Source: Treponema sp.
Lineage (GTDB): Bacteria > Spirochaetota > Spirochaetia > Treponematales > Breznakiellaceae
NCBI GenBank assembly: GCA_031268245.1
Contig: JAIRXN010000157.1
Location: forward strand, 1 to 16,793
DNA length: 16,793 nt
Direction: 5' to 3'
Part shown: positions 7,169-15,399 of the stretch, in pieces
How positions within the stretch are numbered: the first letter of the stretch is position 1
Layout: every line of letters begins with the position of its first letter
The notes under the pieces: model-generated
Told to the model about the DNA's origin: nothing
The model's database searches: none
What the model saw: only the letters and a program-made list of their open reading frames with translations
Translations under genes and position numbers: made by a program

Positions 7169-9271
7169 ATGAAGAAGCTTTTGATTCCGTTCCTGATTCT
7201 TGCCGTGGTATTTAATGCCGCGGCCGGCGGTACCCAGCAGACCGGCAGCGCTACCGGATCGGGAAGCGCTACGGTAACCCCTGTGCCTTATCCGGCCAAC
7301 CCCAGTCCCCTGGACAGTTCGGCCAAGATCAAGTACTACAACCTGGATGAGGTGATAGAGTACCGGTCTCTGTCCAGGTACTCAGAACCTGACTATGTAA
7401 CTGCTCTGGTAAATCAGGGAAGGCTCCCGCCGGTGGCCCAGAGGCTTCCCCAGGCGCCCCAGGTTATCAAAACCAGTTTTATGTCTGACGGCGGCGGAAC
7501 CTACGGCGGCGTATTCGCCAACGTATTTGCCGCAACCCTCGAAGGCTGGAACTTCGTCGGCGGCCAGAGTGTCGGCTGGTTCGGTGTTGAAGCGATGTAC
7601 AACGTGGCCCTGCTTTCATCGGGCCCCGCATACCTGCGTAAAGACAAGAATGAACCTTTCCCGGCCCTCGCCACCGACTGGACCTGGGGCGATAACGGCA
7701 GAACCCTGACCATGAACCTCATCAGAGGCGCCAAATGGTCCGACGGCGAGCCTTTTACCGCCGACGATGTCATATTCACCTGGGAAGACAACATCAACGA
7801 CCTCAACGTTCCCGGCCGTTCAAGGCCCGCTACCTGGGAAGTAAACGGCAAGCCTTCAAAACTTGAAAAGATCAACGATTATCAGATCAAGTGGACTTTT
7901 GCCGAACCCTACCCGGTATACCTGCTCTGGGCCATGGCCGATGATCGCTTCGCCGTGGGCGCGGCCCATGCCTTAAAGCCCCTGCATCCCAAATACAACT
8001 CCAGTTCCACCTATCTTAAATACCGCGAGGCTTATGCCCCCAACGCTATTCCCGCGCCGACCATGGGCCCCTGGGTTCCCGCCCAGTACCGTACCGATGA
8101 ACTTCTGGTTCTTAAACGGAATCCCTACTACTGGAAGGTCGACTCCGATGGCAAACAGCTTCCCTACATAGACGAAGTGCACTTTACCTATTCGACCAAT
8201 TCTTTGACCCGTACCACCAACACCATGACCGGTACCTGCGATATTTCCAATGTCGGTGAAGGGTATGACGACGTGGCCCGCCGCGCTTCGGATCCTAATT
8301 CTCCCTTCCGCGTTGACTGGCAGGGCGACAGCCACGGTTACGGCATGGATTTCAATTTTGATTCAAAACACGGTGTGGCGACAGATCAGGACAGGGCCAA
8401 CCGTGCCCTGTTCCGGGATCTGAAATTCCGCCAGGCCCTTACCCTGGCCCTTGACCGTGACGGCATCGCCGCTTCTCTTGCATCCGGCCCCTTCTACCGT
8501 TCATGGGGCGGCGGCCTCCTGCCGGCCAGCCCACTCTTTACCAAAGAGTCGGTGGTGTTCCTTCCCCATAACGTAACTGCGGCCAACGCTCTGCTGGATT
8601 CCATGGGCCTCAGGAAAGGTTCTTCGGGCTATCGTCAGTATCCGGCCGGTTCAGGCAATGTATCGGGAAGAGATATCGAAATCCAGATCATCGCCCAGCA
8701 GGATCTCGGCAACATGATCGATATTGCCCAGGCAGCCATCCCCATGTTCCAGGCAATAGGCGTCAAACTTTCAATGAAGGTTTTAACCACTGCGGCGATA
8801 GACGAGCAGACACGTGTGGGTACCTGGGATATGAAAATGACCCGCTATGACTCTCCCCAGCTTGTCCCCAATGCCTTCCCCTTCGCCCTCAGTCCCCGGG
8901 ACGACCAAATTTGGGTTCCCCACTACCGGATCAGGACTTCCGGCGACGCTCTGCCCTTTGAAACTCAGCTTAACGACATTACGTCCCGGTTCGCTATTGA
9001 GACCGACGCTGCGAAACAGAAGCAGGCCATGTTCGATTACAACAAGGCATTCACCGAAAATTGCTACAACATCGGCGTAGTTTCCGTTTCTTACGGTATG
9101 CTCCTCAATAAATATATGAAGAACGTGCAGCCCGGGCTGGCGGTCAACGTATATTCGTGGGGACATCAGAGCATGTTTATGGAGCAGCTTTATTTTACTT
9201 CCGATCAGCAGGCAAAACGCCCCCTGATTCTGGGTAATAATCTGCCCCTGAGCTACCCTGTGGTGAAGTAA
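7169..9271 (+). CDS. ABC transporter extracellular solute-binding protein, family 5
   Basis: This is the substrate-capturing component of the importer, a family 5 (oligopeptide/nickel type) binding protein. The core is recognisable from LATDWTWGDNGRTLTMNLIRG and WSDGEPFTADDVIFTWED through KRNPYYWKVD to KFRQALTLALDRDGIA. At 700 aa it exceeds the usual 520-600 aa; the excess lies in an N-terminal part (40-110) and in the second lobe. The leader (KKLLIPFLILAVVFNAAAG) ends without a lipobox cysteine, so the protein looks periplasmic and free rather than lipidated. A Gly/Ser/Thr-rich linker follows. GGAGG sits 7 nt before the ATG, the strongest ribosome site in the operon, and stem-loops flank the gene, which fits high expression. 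Confidence 0.92.
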   Translation: MKKLLIPFLILAVVFNAAAGGTQQTGSATGSGSATVTPVPYPANPSPLDSSAKIKYYNLDEVIEYRSLSRYSEPDYVTALVNQGRLPPVAQRLPQAPQVIKTSFMSDGGGTYGGVFANVFAATLEGWNFVGGQSVGWFGVEAMYNVALLSSGPAYLRKDKNEPFPALATDWTWGDNGRTLTMNLIRGAKWSDGEPFTADDVIFTWEDNINDLNVPGRSRPATWEVNGKPSKLEKINDYQIKWTFAEPYPVYLLWAMADDRFAVGAAHALKPLHPKYNSSSTYLKYREAYAPNAIPAPTMGPWVPAQYRTDELLVLKRNPYYWKVDSDGKQLPYIDEVHFTYSTNSLTRTTNTMTGTCDISNVGEGYDDVARRASDPNSPFRVDWQGDSHGYGMDFNFDSKHGVATDQDRANRALFRDLKFRQALTLALDRDGIAASLASGPFYRSWGGGLLPASPLFTKESVVFLPHNVTAANALLDSMGLRKGSSGYRQYPAGSGNVSGRDIEIQIIAQQDLGNMIDIAQAAIPMFQAIGVKLSMKVLTTAAIDEQTRVGTWDMKMTRYDSPQLVPNAFPFALSPRDDQIWVPHYRIRTSGDALPFETQLNDITSRFAIETDAAKQKQAMFDYNKAFTENCYNIGVVSVSYGMLLNKYMKNVQPGLAVNVYSWGHQSMFMEQLYFTSDQQAKRPLILGNNLPLSYPVVK

Positions 9272-9286
9272 TTTTTTTGTAAAAGC

Positions 9287-9334
9287 ATTGTCCGGCGTAG
9301 ACCTGTATGGTTTAAGCCGGATAATGTGATTTTT
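9287..9334 (+). terminator. Strong stem-loop after the binding-protein gene (attenuator-like)
   Basis: ATTGTCCGGC (9287-9296) pairs with GCCGGATAAT (9316-9325) with one G-T wobble. Inside, after a G/A mismatch, TAGACC pairs with GGTTTA around the loop TGTAT. A T-rich stretch (gtgaTTTTTATATTTT) follows. This resembles a leaky terminator that would lower permease expression relative to the binding protein. It also argues against starting the permease at the GTG at 9326. Confidence 0.65.
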
Positions 9335-9342
9335 ATATTTTC

Positions 9343-9347
9343 GGGGG
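9343..9347 (+). promoter_or_regulatory. Ribosome binding site deciding the permease start
   Basis: The GGGGG run lies 5 nt before the GTG at 9353. The longer in-frame alternative (GTG at 9326) begins directly after the stem-loop and has no purine-rich site, so 9353 is preferred. Confidence 0.5.
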
Positions 9348-9352
9348 TAGCC

Positions 9353-10354
9353 GTGTTAAAATTCATTGGTAAACGTATTCTGTACGCGATTCCGGTATTG
9401 TTTTTTATTACGATTGTTTCTTTTGCCATAATACAACTGGCCCCCGGCGATTATGCCAGCAATTACAAATCCTTTTTGATGAATTTTGCCAATATGCCCG
9501 AATTTGAGGCCGAGCAGGCCGCGACTTTAGTACGCCAGCAGTACGGCCTTGATAAGCCCCTTTTGGGACAGTATTTTGCCTGGATGAAGGGCATCATAAC
9601 CGAAGGCAAATTTGGGGTTTCTTTTGCCTATAAAAAAGACATCAGTGAAATTTTTGTCGAGCGTCTTCCACGTACCTTGATATTGGCGCTGGTATCCCAC
9701 CTTTTAGCAACCCTGGGAGGGATATTTATCGGGATATATTCGGCCACCCATCAATACAGCCTGACCGACAATGCCGCGACGGTTTTGGCTTTTTTGGGTA
9801 CCAGCCTTCCCCGGTTTTTCCTTGGACTCTTTGCCCTCTACGCCCTGCTTTTCTGGGCCAAGGTGCCTGAAATGGGGGGTTGGAGTTCGGCCCAATATGT
9901 CATGGTTGATACAATGTCGTGGGCCAAATTTGTCAATATTGTCGCCCATGTATGGCCGGTGGTGATCATAGCGGGTTTGGGCGGTATCTCCCGGAATTTC
10001 CGGGTTATGCGGGGAAATCTTCTGGACGTGTTGAGCGCCCAGTATGTTACCACCGCCCGGGCCAAGGGCCTTACCGAAGGCAGTGTCATTATGAAACACG
10101 CGGTCCCCAATGCCCTGCATCCTATTATTATGTATCAGGGCATGGTACTTCCGTATATGATTCAGGGTGAGCTTGAAACATCCATCGTTTTAAGCGTTCC
10201 TACCCTTGCCCCTATTTTTTACACGGCCCTCAACTCGCAGGATATTTATGTATCCGCGGGCTGTATCCTGATATACGCCATAGTATTGGTGGTGGGGAAT
10301 CTGCTTTCCGACATACTGCTGGCGGCAATGGATCCCCGGGTAATTCAGGAGTAA
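9353..10354 (+). CDS. Oligopeptide/dipeptide ABC transporter permease (DppB/OppB-like)
   Basis: This is the first membrane subunit of the importer. From the GTG at 9353 it is 333 aa, starting VLKFIGKRILYAIPVLFF, the classic OppB/DppB N-terminus with its first membrane helix. About six helices are visible, with a periplasmic segment after the first. The cytoplasmic EAA loop that docks onto the ATPase reads TTARAKGLTEGSVIMKHAVP near residue 240. The end, DILLAAMDPRV, is also typical. The stop lies 10 bp before the next permease start. Its partners are the permease just downstream and the two ATPases of this operon. Confidence 0.92.
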   Translation: MLKFIGKRILYAIPVLFFITIVSFAIIQLAPGDYASNYKSFLMNFANMPEFEAEQAATLVRQQYGLDKPLLGQYFAWMKGIITEGKFGVSFAYKKDISEIFVERLPRTLILALVSHLLATLGGIFIGIYSATHQYSLTDNAATVLAFLGTSLPRFFLGLFALYALLFWAKVPEMGGWSSAQYVMVDTMSWAKFVNIVAHVWPVVIIAGLGGISRNFRVMRGNLLDVLSAQYVTTARAKGLTEGSVIMKHAVPNALHPIIMYQGMVLPYMIQGELETSIVLSVPTLAPIFYTALNSQDIYVSAGCILIYAIVLVVGNLLSDILLAAMDPRVIQE

Positions 10355-10364
10355 AGGAAGAAAT

Positions 10365-11456
10365 ATGGCAAACAGGATCAACGCGGAAAGTTATTGGCAT
10401 CTGGTCTGGCGCAAGTTCAGGCGGAACAAACCCGGCATAACCGGAAGCATTATGGTCATCATACTGGCGGCCCTGGCGATTTTCTCGGATTTTTTCTCTT
10501 CTTCGGATCCCATGGCCCTTAGTATGAGGTATACCTTTAGGCCGCCCCAAAGGGTTCATTTTTTTCACGAGGGAAAATTCCAGGGCCAGCCCTTTACCTA
10601 TGCCCTCAGGTCCGAATATGACATGGCCAGCGGTACATCAACGTGGCTGGAAGATACTTCCCAGCGTTTTATCATCCGTTTTTTTGTGAACTCTTATGAG
10701 TATTCCTTTTTTGGCGTTAAATCGCGGCTGCACCTTTTCGGCGTGCTCGGCGCGGATGAATATTTCTTCCCCCTGGGTTCCGACAAAATGGGGCGCGATA
10801 TGTGGGCCCGTATGTGCAGGGGCGCCCGCATAAGCCTTACCATGGCGGTATTGGGCACCCTTATTTCTATTGTGTTGGGCGCATGGCTGGGAATTATGTC
10901 GGGGTATTTCGGCGGCGTCATCGATCTTTTGATGCAGCGTTTTACCGAGTTTATGCAGTCCTTTCCCCAACTCCCCCTGTGGATGGCCCTGGCGGCCATC
11001 ATACCAAGGGGCTGGAGCCAGATGACCATCTTTGTCATGATGTCCCTCATCTTTGCCCTTTTAAGCTGGCCCGTGCTTTCACGGGAACTCCGGGGCAAGG
11101 TAATTTCCATGACCAATTCGGACATGATACTGGCGGCCAAGGAGATGGGGGCTTCCCATCAGCGTATTATTTTTTATCATCTTTTCCCGAATAACTTTAG
11201 CCACATCATCGTTGTCATGTCCCTGACTATTCCCAATATTCTTTTGGCGGAAAGCTTTTTAAGCTACCTCGGTATAGGCATACAGGAACCCCTGGTAAGC
11301 TGGGGACTCCTGATGCGGGATGCCCAGACTATTGAGACCCTGGGTTCCCATCCCTGGATCATGATGCCCGTGCTGTTCATCGTAATTGCGGTGCTGGGCT
11401 TTAATTTCTTCGGCGACGGTCTCCGTGACGGCGCCGATCCTTACACACGGCATTAG
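10365..11456 (+). CDS. Oligopeptide/dipeptide ABC transporter permease (DppC/OppC-like)
   Basis: This is the second membrane subunit, 363 aa against about 300 for typical DppC. It begins with the N-terminal segment YWHLVWRKFRRNKPG and the first helix (about 24-46). A roughly 90-residue extracytoplasmic insert follows before the conserved HLFGVLGADEYFFPLGSDKMG and MGRDMWARMCRGARISL segments, where typical DppC has only a short loop. The EAA loop is AAKEMGASHQRIIFYHLFPN near 245-265, and the ESFLSYLGIGIQEP helix follows. The start has AAAGGAAG just upstream. The long insert is known in some OppC-like permeases with large binding proteins; here it may match the unusually long 700-aa partner. Confidence 0.92.
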   Translation: MANRINAESYWHLVWRKFRRNKPGITGSIMVIILAALAIFSDFFSSSDPMALSMRYTFRPPQRVHFFHEGKFQGQPFTYALRSEYDMASGTSTWLEDTSQRFIIRFFVNSYEYSFFGVKSRLHLFGVLGADEYFFPLGSDKMGRDMWARMCRGARISLTMAVLGTLISIVLGAWLGIMSGYFGGVIDLLMQRFTEFMQSFPQLPLWMALAAIIPRGWSQMTIFVMMSLIFALLSWPVLSRELRGKVISMTNSDMILAAKEMGASHQRIIFYHLFPNNFSHIIVVMSLTIPNILLAESFLSYLGIGIQEPLVSWGLLMRDAQTIETLGSHPWIMMPVLFIVIAVLGFNFFGDGLRDGADPYTRH

Positions 11457-11468
11457 GCAGGGCGGAAT

Positions 11469-12473
11469 ATGGCGCAGAATTGTCTTGAAATAAAAAACCT
11501 CAAAATGTACTTCCCCGTGGGGGGCGGCCTTTTCCGGCGGAGCAAAAAATTTATCAAGGCCGTGGATGACGTCAGTTTTGATATTAAAGAAAACAAGGTT
11601 CTGGGTCTTGTGGGGGAATCGGGCTGCGGTAAAACTACCGTGGGCCGTACCATCGTGCGTATCTATAATCCTTCAAGCGGCAGCATAGAGTACACCAAGG
11701 CCGACGGCTCCAAAGTTGATATCGCTAAACTTCAGCATAAAAAAATGCACCCTTACCACAAGGAAATCCGCATGGTTTTTCAGGATCCTTTCGGTTCCCT
11801 GAACCCCCGGATTCCGGTAAAGGAGGTGATCGCCGAGCCGATAGTGATCCACAAGATGCTGGCGAGATCGGAAATCGAGAACCGGGTGGCTGAACTCATG
11901 CAGGACGTGGGGCTCGACCCGGACTATATGAACCGTTACCCCCACGAATTTTCCGGAGGCCAGCGCCACCGCATAGGCATCGCCCGGGCGCTGGCATCGA
12001 ATCCCCGGCTTATTGTGGCCGACGAACCGGTCTCGGCCCTGGACGTATCCGTGCAGGCCCAGGTTTTAAATCTTCTGGAGACGCTGCGGGATGAGAAGGG
12101 CCTTACCTTCCTCTTTGTGGCCCATGATATTTCCGTGGTGGAGCATATCTCCGATGATATTGCCGTGATGTACGTGGGCCGCATCGTGGAACAGGCGGAG
12201 ACCGAGGAACTCCTCTACCATCCCCTGCATCCCTATACGGAAGCCCTGGTGTCGGCTATTCCGGTGATCAACTCGGATAAATCCAAAAACCGGATACGCC
12301 TGGAGGGGGATGTGCCCAATCCGGTGGACGCGCCCCCGGGATGCGTGTTTCATCCCCGCTGCCGTTACGCCGGCCCCGAATGTTCCGTTTCCGTTCCGGA
12401 ACTGCGGGAGGCGGGACCGGGCCACCAGGTGGCCTGCCATAACTACGATAAAATTACCCTGAGAGGAATATAA
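11469..12473 (+). CDS. Oligopeptide/dipeptide ABC transporter ATP-binding protein (DppF/OppF-like)
   Basis: This is the second ATPase of the importer (334 aa). Walker A is GESGCGKTT at 49-57, the Q-loop is in FQDPFGSLNP near 105, the signature FSGGQ is at 161-165 and Walker B LIVADE is at 181-186, followed by SALDVSVQAQ. The C-terminal extension keeps the cysteine motif CVFHPRCRYAGPEC. The FQDPFGSLNP text and short N-terminus mark it as the F-type rather than the D-type partner. It starts 12 bp after the permease stop, behind a modest GGGCGGA site, and its stop is separated by one base from the next gene. Confidence 0.93.
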   Translation: MAQNCLEIKNLKMYFPVGGGLFRRSKKFIKAVDDVSFDIKENKVLGLVGESGCGKTTVGRTIVRIYNPSSGSIEYTKADGSKVDIAKLQHKKMHPYHKEIRMVFQDPFGSLNPRIPVKEVIAEPIVIHKMLARSEIENRVAELMQDVGLDPDYMNRYPHEFSGGQRHRIGIARALASNPRLIVADEPVSALDVSVQAQVLNLLETLRDEKGLTFLFVAHDISVVEHISDDIAVMYVGRIVEQAETEELLYHPLHPYTEALVSAIPVINSDKSKNRIRLEGDVPNPVDAPPGCVFHPRCRYAGPECSVSVPELREAGPGHQVACHNYDKITLRGI

Positions 12474-12474
12474 T

Positions 12475-12852
12475 ATGTCCGAGAGAGCAGTAGCCGTGAT
12501 AGCCTATCTTTTCAGTCTGCCCGGCGCCCTTGTGGTCGCCGCCCTGGGCAGAAAAAACCGTTTCTGTCTTCACCATGCCCGGCGTTCCCTGGAGTTGTTC
12601 CTCTTTCTCGCCTTCCTCTTCTGCGGCTGGTTTGTGCTTCTGTACCTCCTCATCCTGATCCCCTATGCGGGGTTTCCCATCGCGGTGAGTTTATTTGGTA
12701 TTGTGGCGGCGGCGTTCCTCTTTGCCTGGGCCCTCTGTATTCTGGGTATACTCAAGGCCTTGAGGGGAGACAAAGTAATATTCCCCCTGGTAAGCGGCCT
12801 CATGGAGCGCGCCGGGCGCCTCTGGAAGATTCTGGGGATGGATGAGGTATAA
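12475..12852 (+). CDS. Small integral membrane protein, DUF4870/Tic20-like
   Basis: This 125-aa hydrophobic protein has about three to four membrane helices: 5-24, 38-60, 61-80 and 80-95. The segment ALGRKNRFCLHHARRSLELF between helices 1 and 2 resembles the charged, His-containing turn of DUF4870/Tic20-like proteins, whose function is not known. The start lies one base after the stop of the ATPase gene, with GAGAGGA inside that gene as its ribosome site, so it is very probably translated as part of the transporter operon. A function in transport is possible but rests on position only. It converges with the PLP enzyme gene ending at 12923. Confidence 0.75.
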   Translation: MSERAVAVIAYLFSLPGALVVAALGRKNRFCLHHARRSLELFLFLAFLFCGWFVLLYLLILIPYAGFPIAVSLFGIVAAAFLFAWALCILGILKALRGDKVIFPLVSGLMERAGRLWKILGMDEV

Positions 12853-12922
12853 GCCCGCAGAAGCTATTGAACAACTCTACTATCGTCGAATTTGAGCATT
12901 GGGGCTGCGGCGGAGATCTCCA

Positions 12923-14107
12923 TTACCCTAGAGCCCTGTCCAGGTCGGCGATGATGTCTTCCGGGTTTTCTATGCCCACGGAAAGGCGGAGCAGTTTTTC
13001 ATTCACGCCGGCCGCAAGGCGCATAGATTCGGGGATTGCCCCGTGGGTCTGCACCAGGGGATAGGTAATGAGTGATTCAACCCCTCCCAGGCTTTCGGCA
13101 AAGAGGATAAGGCTCACCTTTTGCAGTACCTTTTCCACATCCCGGCTGTCTTTTAGGTAAAACGAGATCATACCGTTGTGTCCGCGGCTCTGGGCGGCGG
13201 AGAGGCTGTGCTGGGGATGATCCTCAAAACCGGTATAGAACACTTTTTCCACTTTGGCATGGCTTTTAAGCCACCGGGCGACGGTTTTTCCATTGGACTG
13301 ATGTTTTTCCATCCGCAGAGCCAGGGTCTTTATGCCCCGCAGGGTAAGCCATGAGTCAAGCGGGCCGAGTGTTGCGCCTTCGCTTTTCTGGGCTTCCCGC
13401 AGGGGAATGTCATAGTCTTCCCCGGAATGAACGATAAAGCCTGCCAGGGTGTCGTTGTGGCCCGCCAGATACTTGCTCCCCGAGTGGAGGACAAAATCGG
13501 CCCCCAGGCCGAGGGGGGTCTGAAAATAAGGAGTAAGGAAGGTATTGTCCACGATGAGCAGTGCCCCGTGCCTATGGATAAGATCGGAACATCTTTTGAT
13601 ATCCGTTACCTTCATCATGGGGTTGGAAGGAGTTTCGATGTAGAGGGCCCTGGTTTCGGGGCGCAGGGCGGCTTCGACTTTGGCTATGTCGCTGGTATCT
13701 ATCCAGGAAAATTCAAAGCCGTAAGCGGCGTAGTACTCGTTGAAGAGCCGGTATGTCCCGCCGTAGAGATCCTCCGATACGATGAAATGGACAGGCGCAT
13801 CTTTTTTGGGCGAAAAGATCTTTAATATAGAAGAAACCGCCCCCATGCCCGTGGCAAAGGCGAGGCCGTATTTTCCGTGTTCCAGGAGGGCTACGGTTTC
13901 TTCCAGCGCGCTCCGGGTGGGGTTTATTGCCCTGGAATAGTCAAAACCGGTGGATTCTCCAAGCCGGGGATGGCGGAAGGTGGCGCTTTGATAGATGGGA
14001 ACGCTTATGGCCCCGGTGAGCGGATCGAACAACTGAGTCCCGTGAACGCAGGCGGTATCTGTTTTCAAAGGGGGAACCTTCAGCCCCCCGGTTTGGCCGA
14101 ATATCAT
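12923..14107 (-). CDS. metI: Cystathionine gamma-synthase / O-acylhomoserine thiol-lyase family PLP enzyme (MetI-like)
   Basis: This is a fold-type I PLP enzyme (394 aa) of the Cys/Met metabolism family. The PLP lysine is K212 in HSGSKYLAGHND, the aspartate facing the pyridine ring is in IVDNTFLTP (about 187), and the phosphate-side tyrosine is in DLYGGTYRLF (about 115). Text shared with Bacillus MetI includes GESTGFDYSRAINPTR and AESLGGVESLITYP. MetI makes cystathionine from O-acylhomoserine and cysteine, and can also act as an O-acylhomoserine thiol-lyase; which activity applies here cannot be read from sequence. The ATG overlaps the upstream stop by 4 bp (ATGA), so it is translationally coupled to the MetC-like gene. 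Methionine gamma-lyase is an alternative. Confidence 0.85.
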   Translation of the reverse strand: MIFGQTGGLKVPPLKTDTACVHGTQLFDPLTGAISVPIYQSATFRHPRLGESTGFDYSRAINPTRSALEETVALLEHGKYGLAFATGMGAVSSILKIFSPKKDAPVHFIVSEDLYGGTYRLFNEYYAAYGFEFSWIDTSDIAKVEAALRPETRALYIETPSNPMMKVTDIKRCSDLIHRHGALLIVDNTFLTPYFQTPLGLGADFVLHSGSKYLAGHNDTLAGFIVHSGEDYDIPLREAQKSEGATLGPLDSWLTLRGIKTLALRMEKHQSNGKTVARWLKSHAKVEKVFYTGFEDHPQHSLSAAQSRGHNGMISFYLKDSRDVEKVLQKVSLILFAESLGGVESLITYPLVQTHGAIPESMRLAAGVNEKLLRLSVGIENPEDIIADLDRALG

Positions 14108-15264
14108 AAAAGAGCCTCCTCAAAATCGGCAATTAGGTCTTCACTTTCTTCAAGCCCGGCTGAAATCCGTATGAGGGTATCGGTAATGCCCAGTCGTTCC
14201 CGTTCCGCCTGAGGCATGGAGGCGTGGCTCATTTTTACCGGGTAGGAAGCGATGGTTTCCACACCGCCCAGGCTTACCGCTGCCGCCGCAAGACGGGTTT
14301 TTCCCAGAAATCTCAGGGCCTGCGCGGTTGTTTTGGTCTTGAAGGAGAATACCACTCCCGGCCCGGATGCCTGGGCATCGTGAACGGCCTTTCCTTCGGC
14401 GTTTTCGAGCCCCGGATAATACACCGCTTCCACGTTTTTATTGTCCAGAAGCCGTTTTGCCAGGAAGAGCGCGGTTTTCTGCTGGGCTTCCAGCCTTATC
14501 TTGAGGGTTTTGATCCCCCGCTGTACGATCCAGCAGTCCCAGGGGCCCAGCACCGCCCCAAAGCCGTTCTGCATCGCATAGATCCGTTTCCCCAACTCTT
14601 CATTCCGGGTAACCGTCAGTCCCGCCACAACATCGCTGTGGCCGCCCAGGAACTTGGTTGCCGAATGGATGACAATATCCGCCCCCAGTTCCAGAGGTCT
14701 CTGGAGGATCGGCGTCATGAAGGTGTTATCTACAATGGAAACAAGAGCCGCTTCCCGTGCAAAGGCAAGGGCCGCCCCGAGATCCGTGATCTTCAAGAGG
14801 GGATTTGAGGGGGTTTCGAGAAAGAGAGCCTTTGTATTGGGCCGGAGGGAGCGCCGGATTTCGTCAATATTTTGGGCGTTTACCGCAGTTACTTCCAGGC
14901 CCCAGCGTTTATAAAAAGTGTTGATGATCCGGTAACTGCCACCGTAAATATCCTCTGCCGTGATGATGTGATCCCCCGCGGAAAAGATCCCCAGAGCCGA
15001 AGCAACAGCCGCAATCCCCGATGAAAAGGCATAGCCCTTGGCCCCGCCTTCCAGCGCGGCAATGGTTTCCTCCAGGGCTTTCCGGGTGGGATTTCCCGAG
15101 CGGGCATAGTCAAATTCCCTCTGTACAGGGGCTTCGCCCGGGGCGTTTTCCCGGAAAGAGACACCCTGATCAAAGGTGGAAGTCTGGAAAACCGGTGTTC
15201 CCAGGGCCCCGGTATGACCTTCCTTCGCAGCGCTGTTGTGAATAAGCATGGTTCCAATCTTCAT
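14104..15264 (-). CDS. metC: Cystathionine beta-lyase family PLP enzyme (MetC-like)
   Basis: This PLP enzyme is 386 aa, the normal family length. The PLP lysine is K204 in HSATKFLGGHSD, the ring aspartate is D179 in IVDNTFMTP, and the cofactor tyrosine sits in AEDIYGGSYRI near 107. The text matches the Bacillus MetC/YrhB group: FDYARSGNPTRKALEETIA at 51-69 and SHASMPQAERERLGITD near the C-terminus. Probable reactions are cystathionine to homocysteine or a related C-S cleavage; cystathionine gamma-lyase cannot be excluded. It is the first gene of a two-gene operon with a near-consensus promoter (15300-15328) and a leader of about 29 nt, too short for a SAM riboswitch. The AGGA 9 nt before the ATG lies inside a repeat shared with the divergent promoter. 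Confidence 0.87.
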   Translation of the reverse strand: MKIGTMLIHNSAAKEGHTGALGTPVFQTSTFDQGVSFRENAPGEAPVQREFDYARSGNPTRKALEETIAALEGGAKGYAFSSGIAAVASALGIFSAGDHIITAEDIYGGSYRIINTFYKRWGLEVTAVNAQNIDEIRRSLRPNTKALFLETPSNPLLKITDLGAALAFAREAALVSIVDNTFMTPILQRPLELGADIVIHSATKFLGGHSDVVAGLTVTRNEELGKRIYAMQNGFGAVLGPWDCWIVQRGIKTLKIRLEAQQKTALFLAKRLLDNKNVEAVYYPGLENAEGKAVHDAQASGPGVVFSFKTKTTAQALRFLGKTRLAAAAVSLGGVETIASYPVKMSHASMPQAERERLGITDTLIRISAGLEESEDLIADFEEALL

Positions 15265-15271
15265 GATGATT

Positions 15272-15283
15272 TTTCCTATTATT
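15272..15283 (-). repeat. 12-bp element, copy 1 (metC leader)
   Basis: The minus strand reads AATAATAGGAAA, identical to 15383-15394 on the plus strand. It includes the probable metC Shine-Dalgarno, so part of the match may be ribosome-site sequence. As an inverted pair flanking two divergent promoters it is also a candidate operator. Confidence 0.5.
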
Positions 15284-15299
15284 TCAACCGGGATGATAT

Positions 15300-15328
15300 A
15301 CTATATACGGAAGCCGGGCCTGTGTCAA
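15300..15328 (-). promoter_or_regulatory. Sigma-70-type promoter for metC-metI
   Basis: On the minus strand, TTGACA (15328-15323) and TATAGT (15305-15300) are separated by exactly 17 bp. Transcription would begin near 15293, giving a leader of about 29 nt. A GCGGC-ATTG-GCCGC palindrome lies just upstream at 15332-15345 and could be an operator. Confidence 0.75.
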
Positions 15329-15331
15329 ATA

Positions 15332-15345
15332 GCGGCATTGGCCGC
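15332..15345. repeat. GCGGC/GCCGC palindrome between divergent promoters
   Basis: This is a 5-bp perfect inverted repeat with a 4-bp centre (ATTG), a GC-rich island in a very AT-rich spacer. It lies 3 bp upstream of the metC -35 box, a plausible site for a transcription factor. Confidence 0.4.
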
Positions 15346-15382
15346 ATAAAATAAGATCCCCATATAATATAAATTCTATCAA

Positions 15383-15394
15383 AATAATAGGAAA
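15383..15394 (+). repeat. 12-bp element, copy 2 (upstream of the nifH-like -35)
   Basis: AATAATAGGAAA lies just before the -35 box, as part of the dyad AATAG-N6-CTATT (15386-15401) that overlaps it. There is no ribosome site here to explain the sequence, which favours an operator role. Confidence 0.5.
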
Positions 15395-15399
15395 TACTA

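Noticed and set aside
9326..9352. Longer N-terminus for the DppB-like permease (GTG at 9326)
   Set aside because: It begins directly after the 3' arm of a strong stem-loop with no ribosome site, and adds residues absent from the family's usual start.
12853..12922. Terminator between the convergent genes
   Set aside because: Only a 6-bp long-range pairing (CCGCAG with CTGCGG) is visible and no T-run, so no terminator was called.
14224..14808. Plus-strand open frame (194 codons) opposite the MetC-like gene
   Set aside because: It is entirely antisense to a well-conserved PLP enzyme and resembles no known protein.
15265..15299. SAM riboswitch or T-box in front of the metC-like gene
   Set aside because: The predicted leader is only about 29 nt, far too short for either element.
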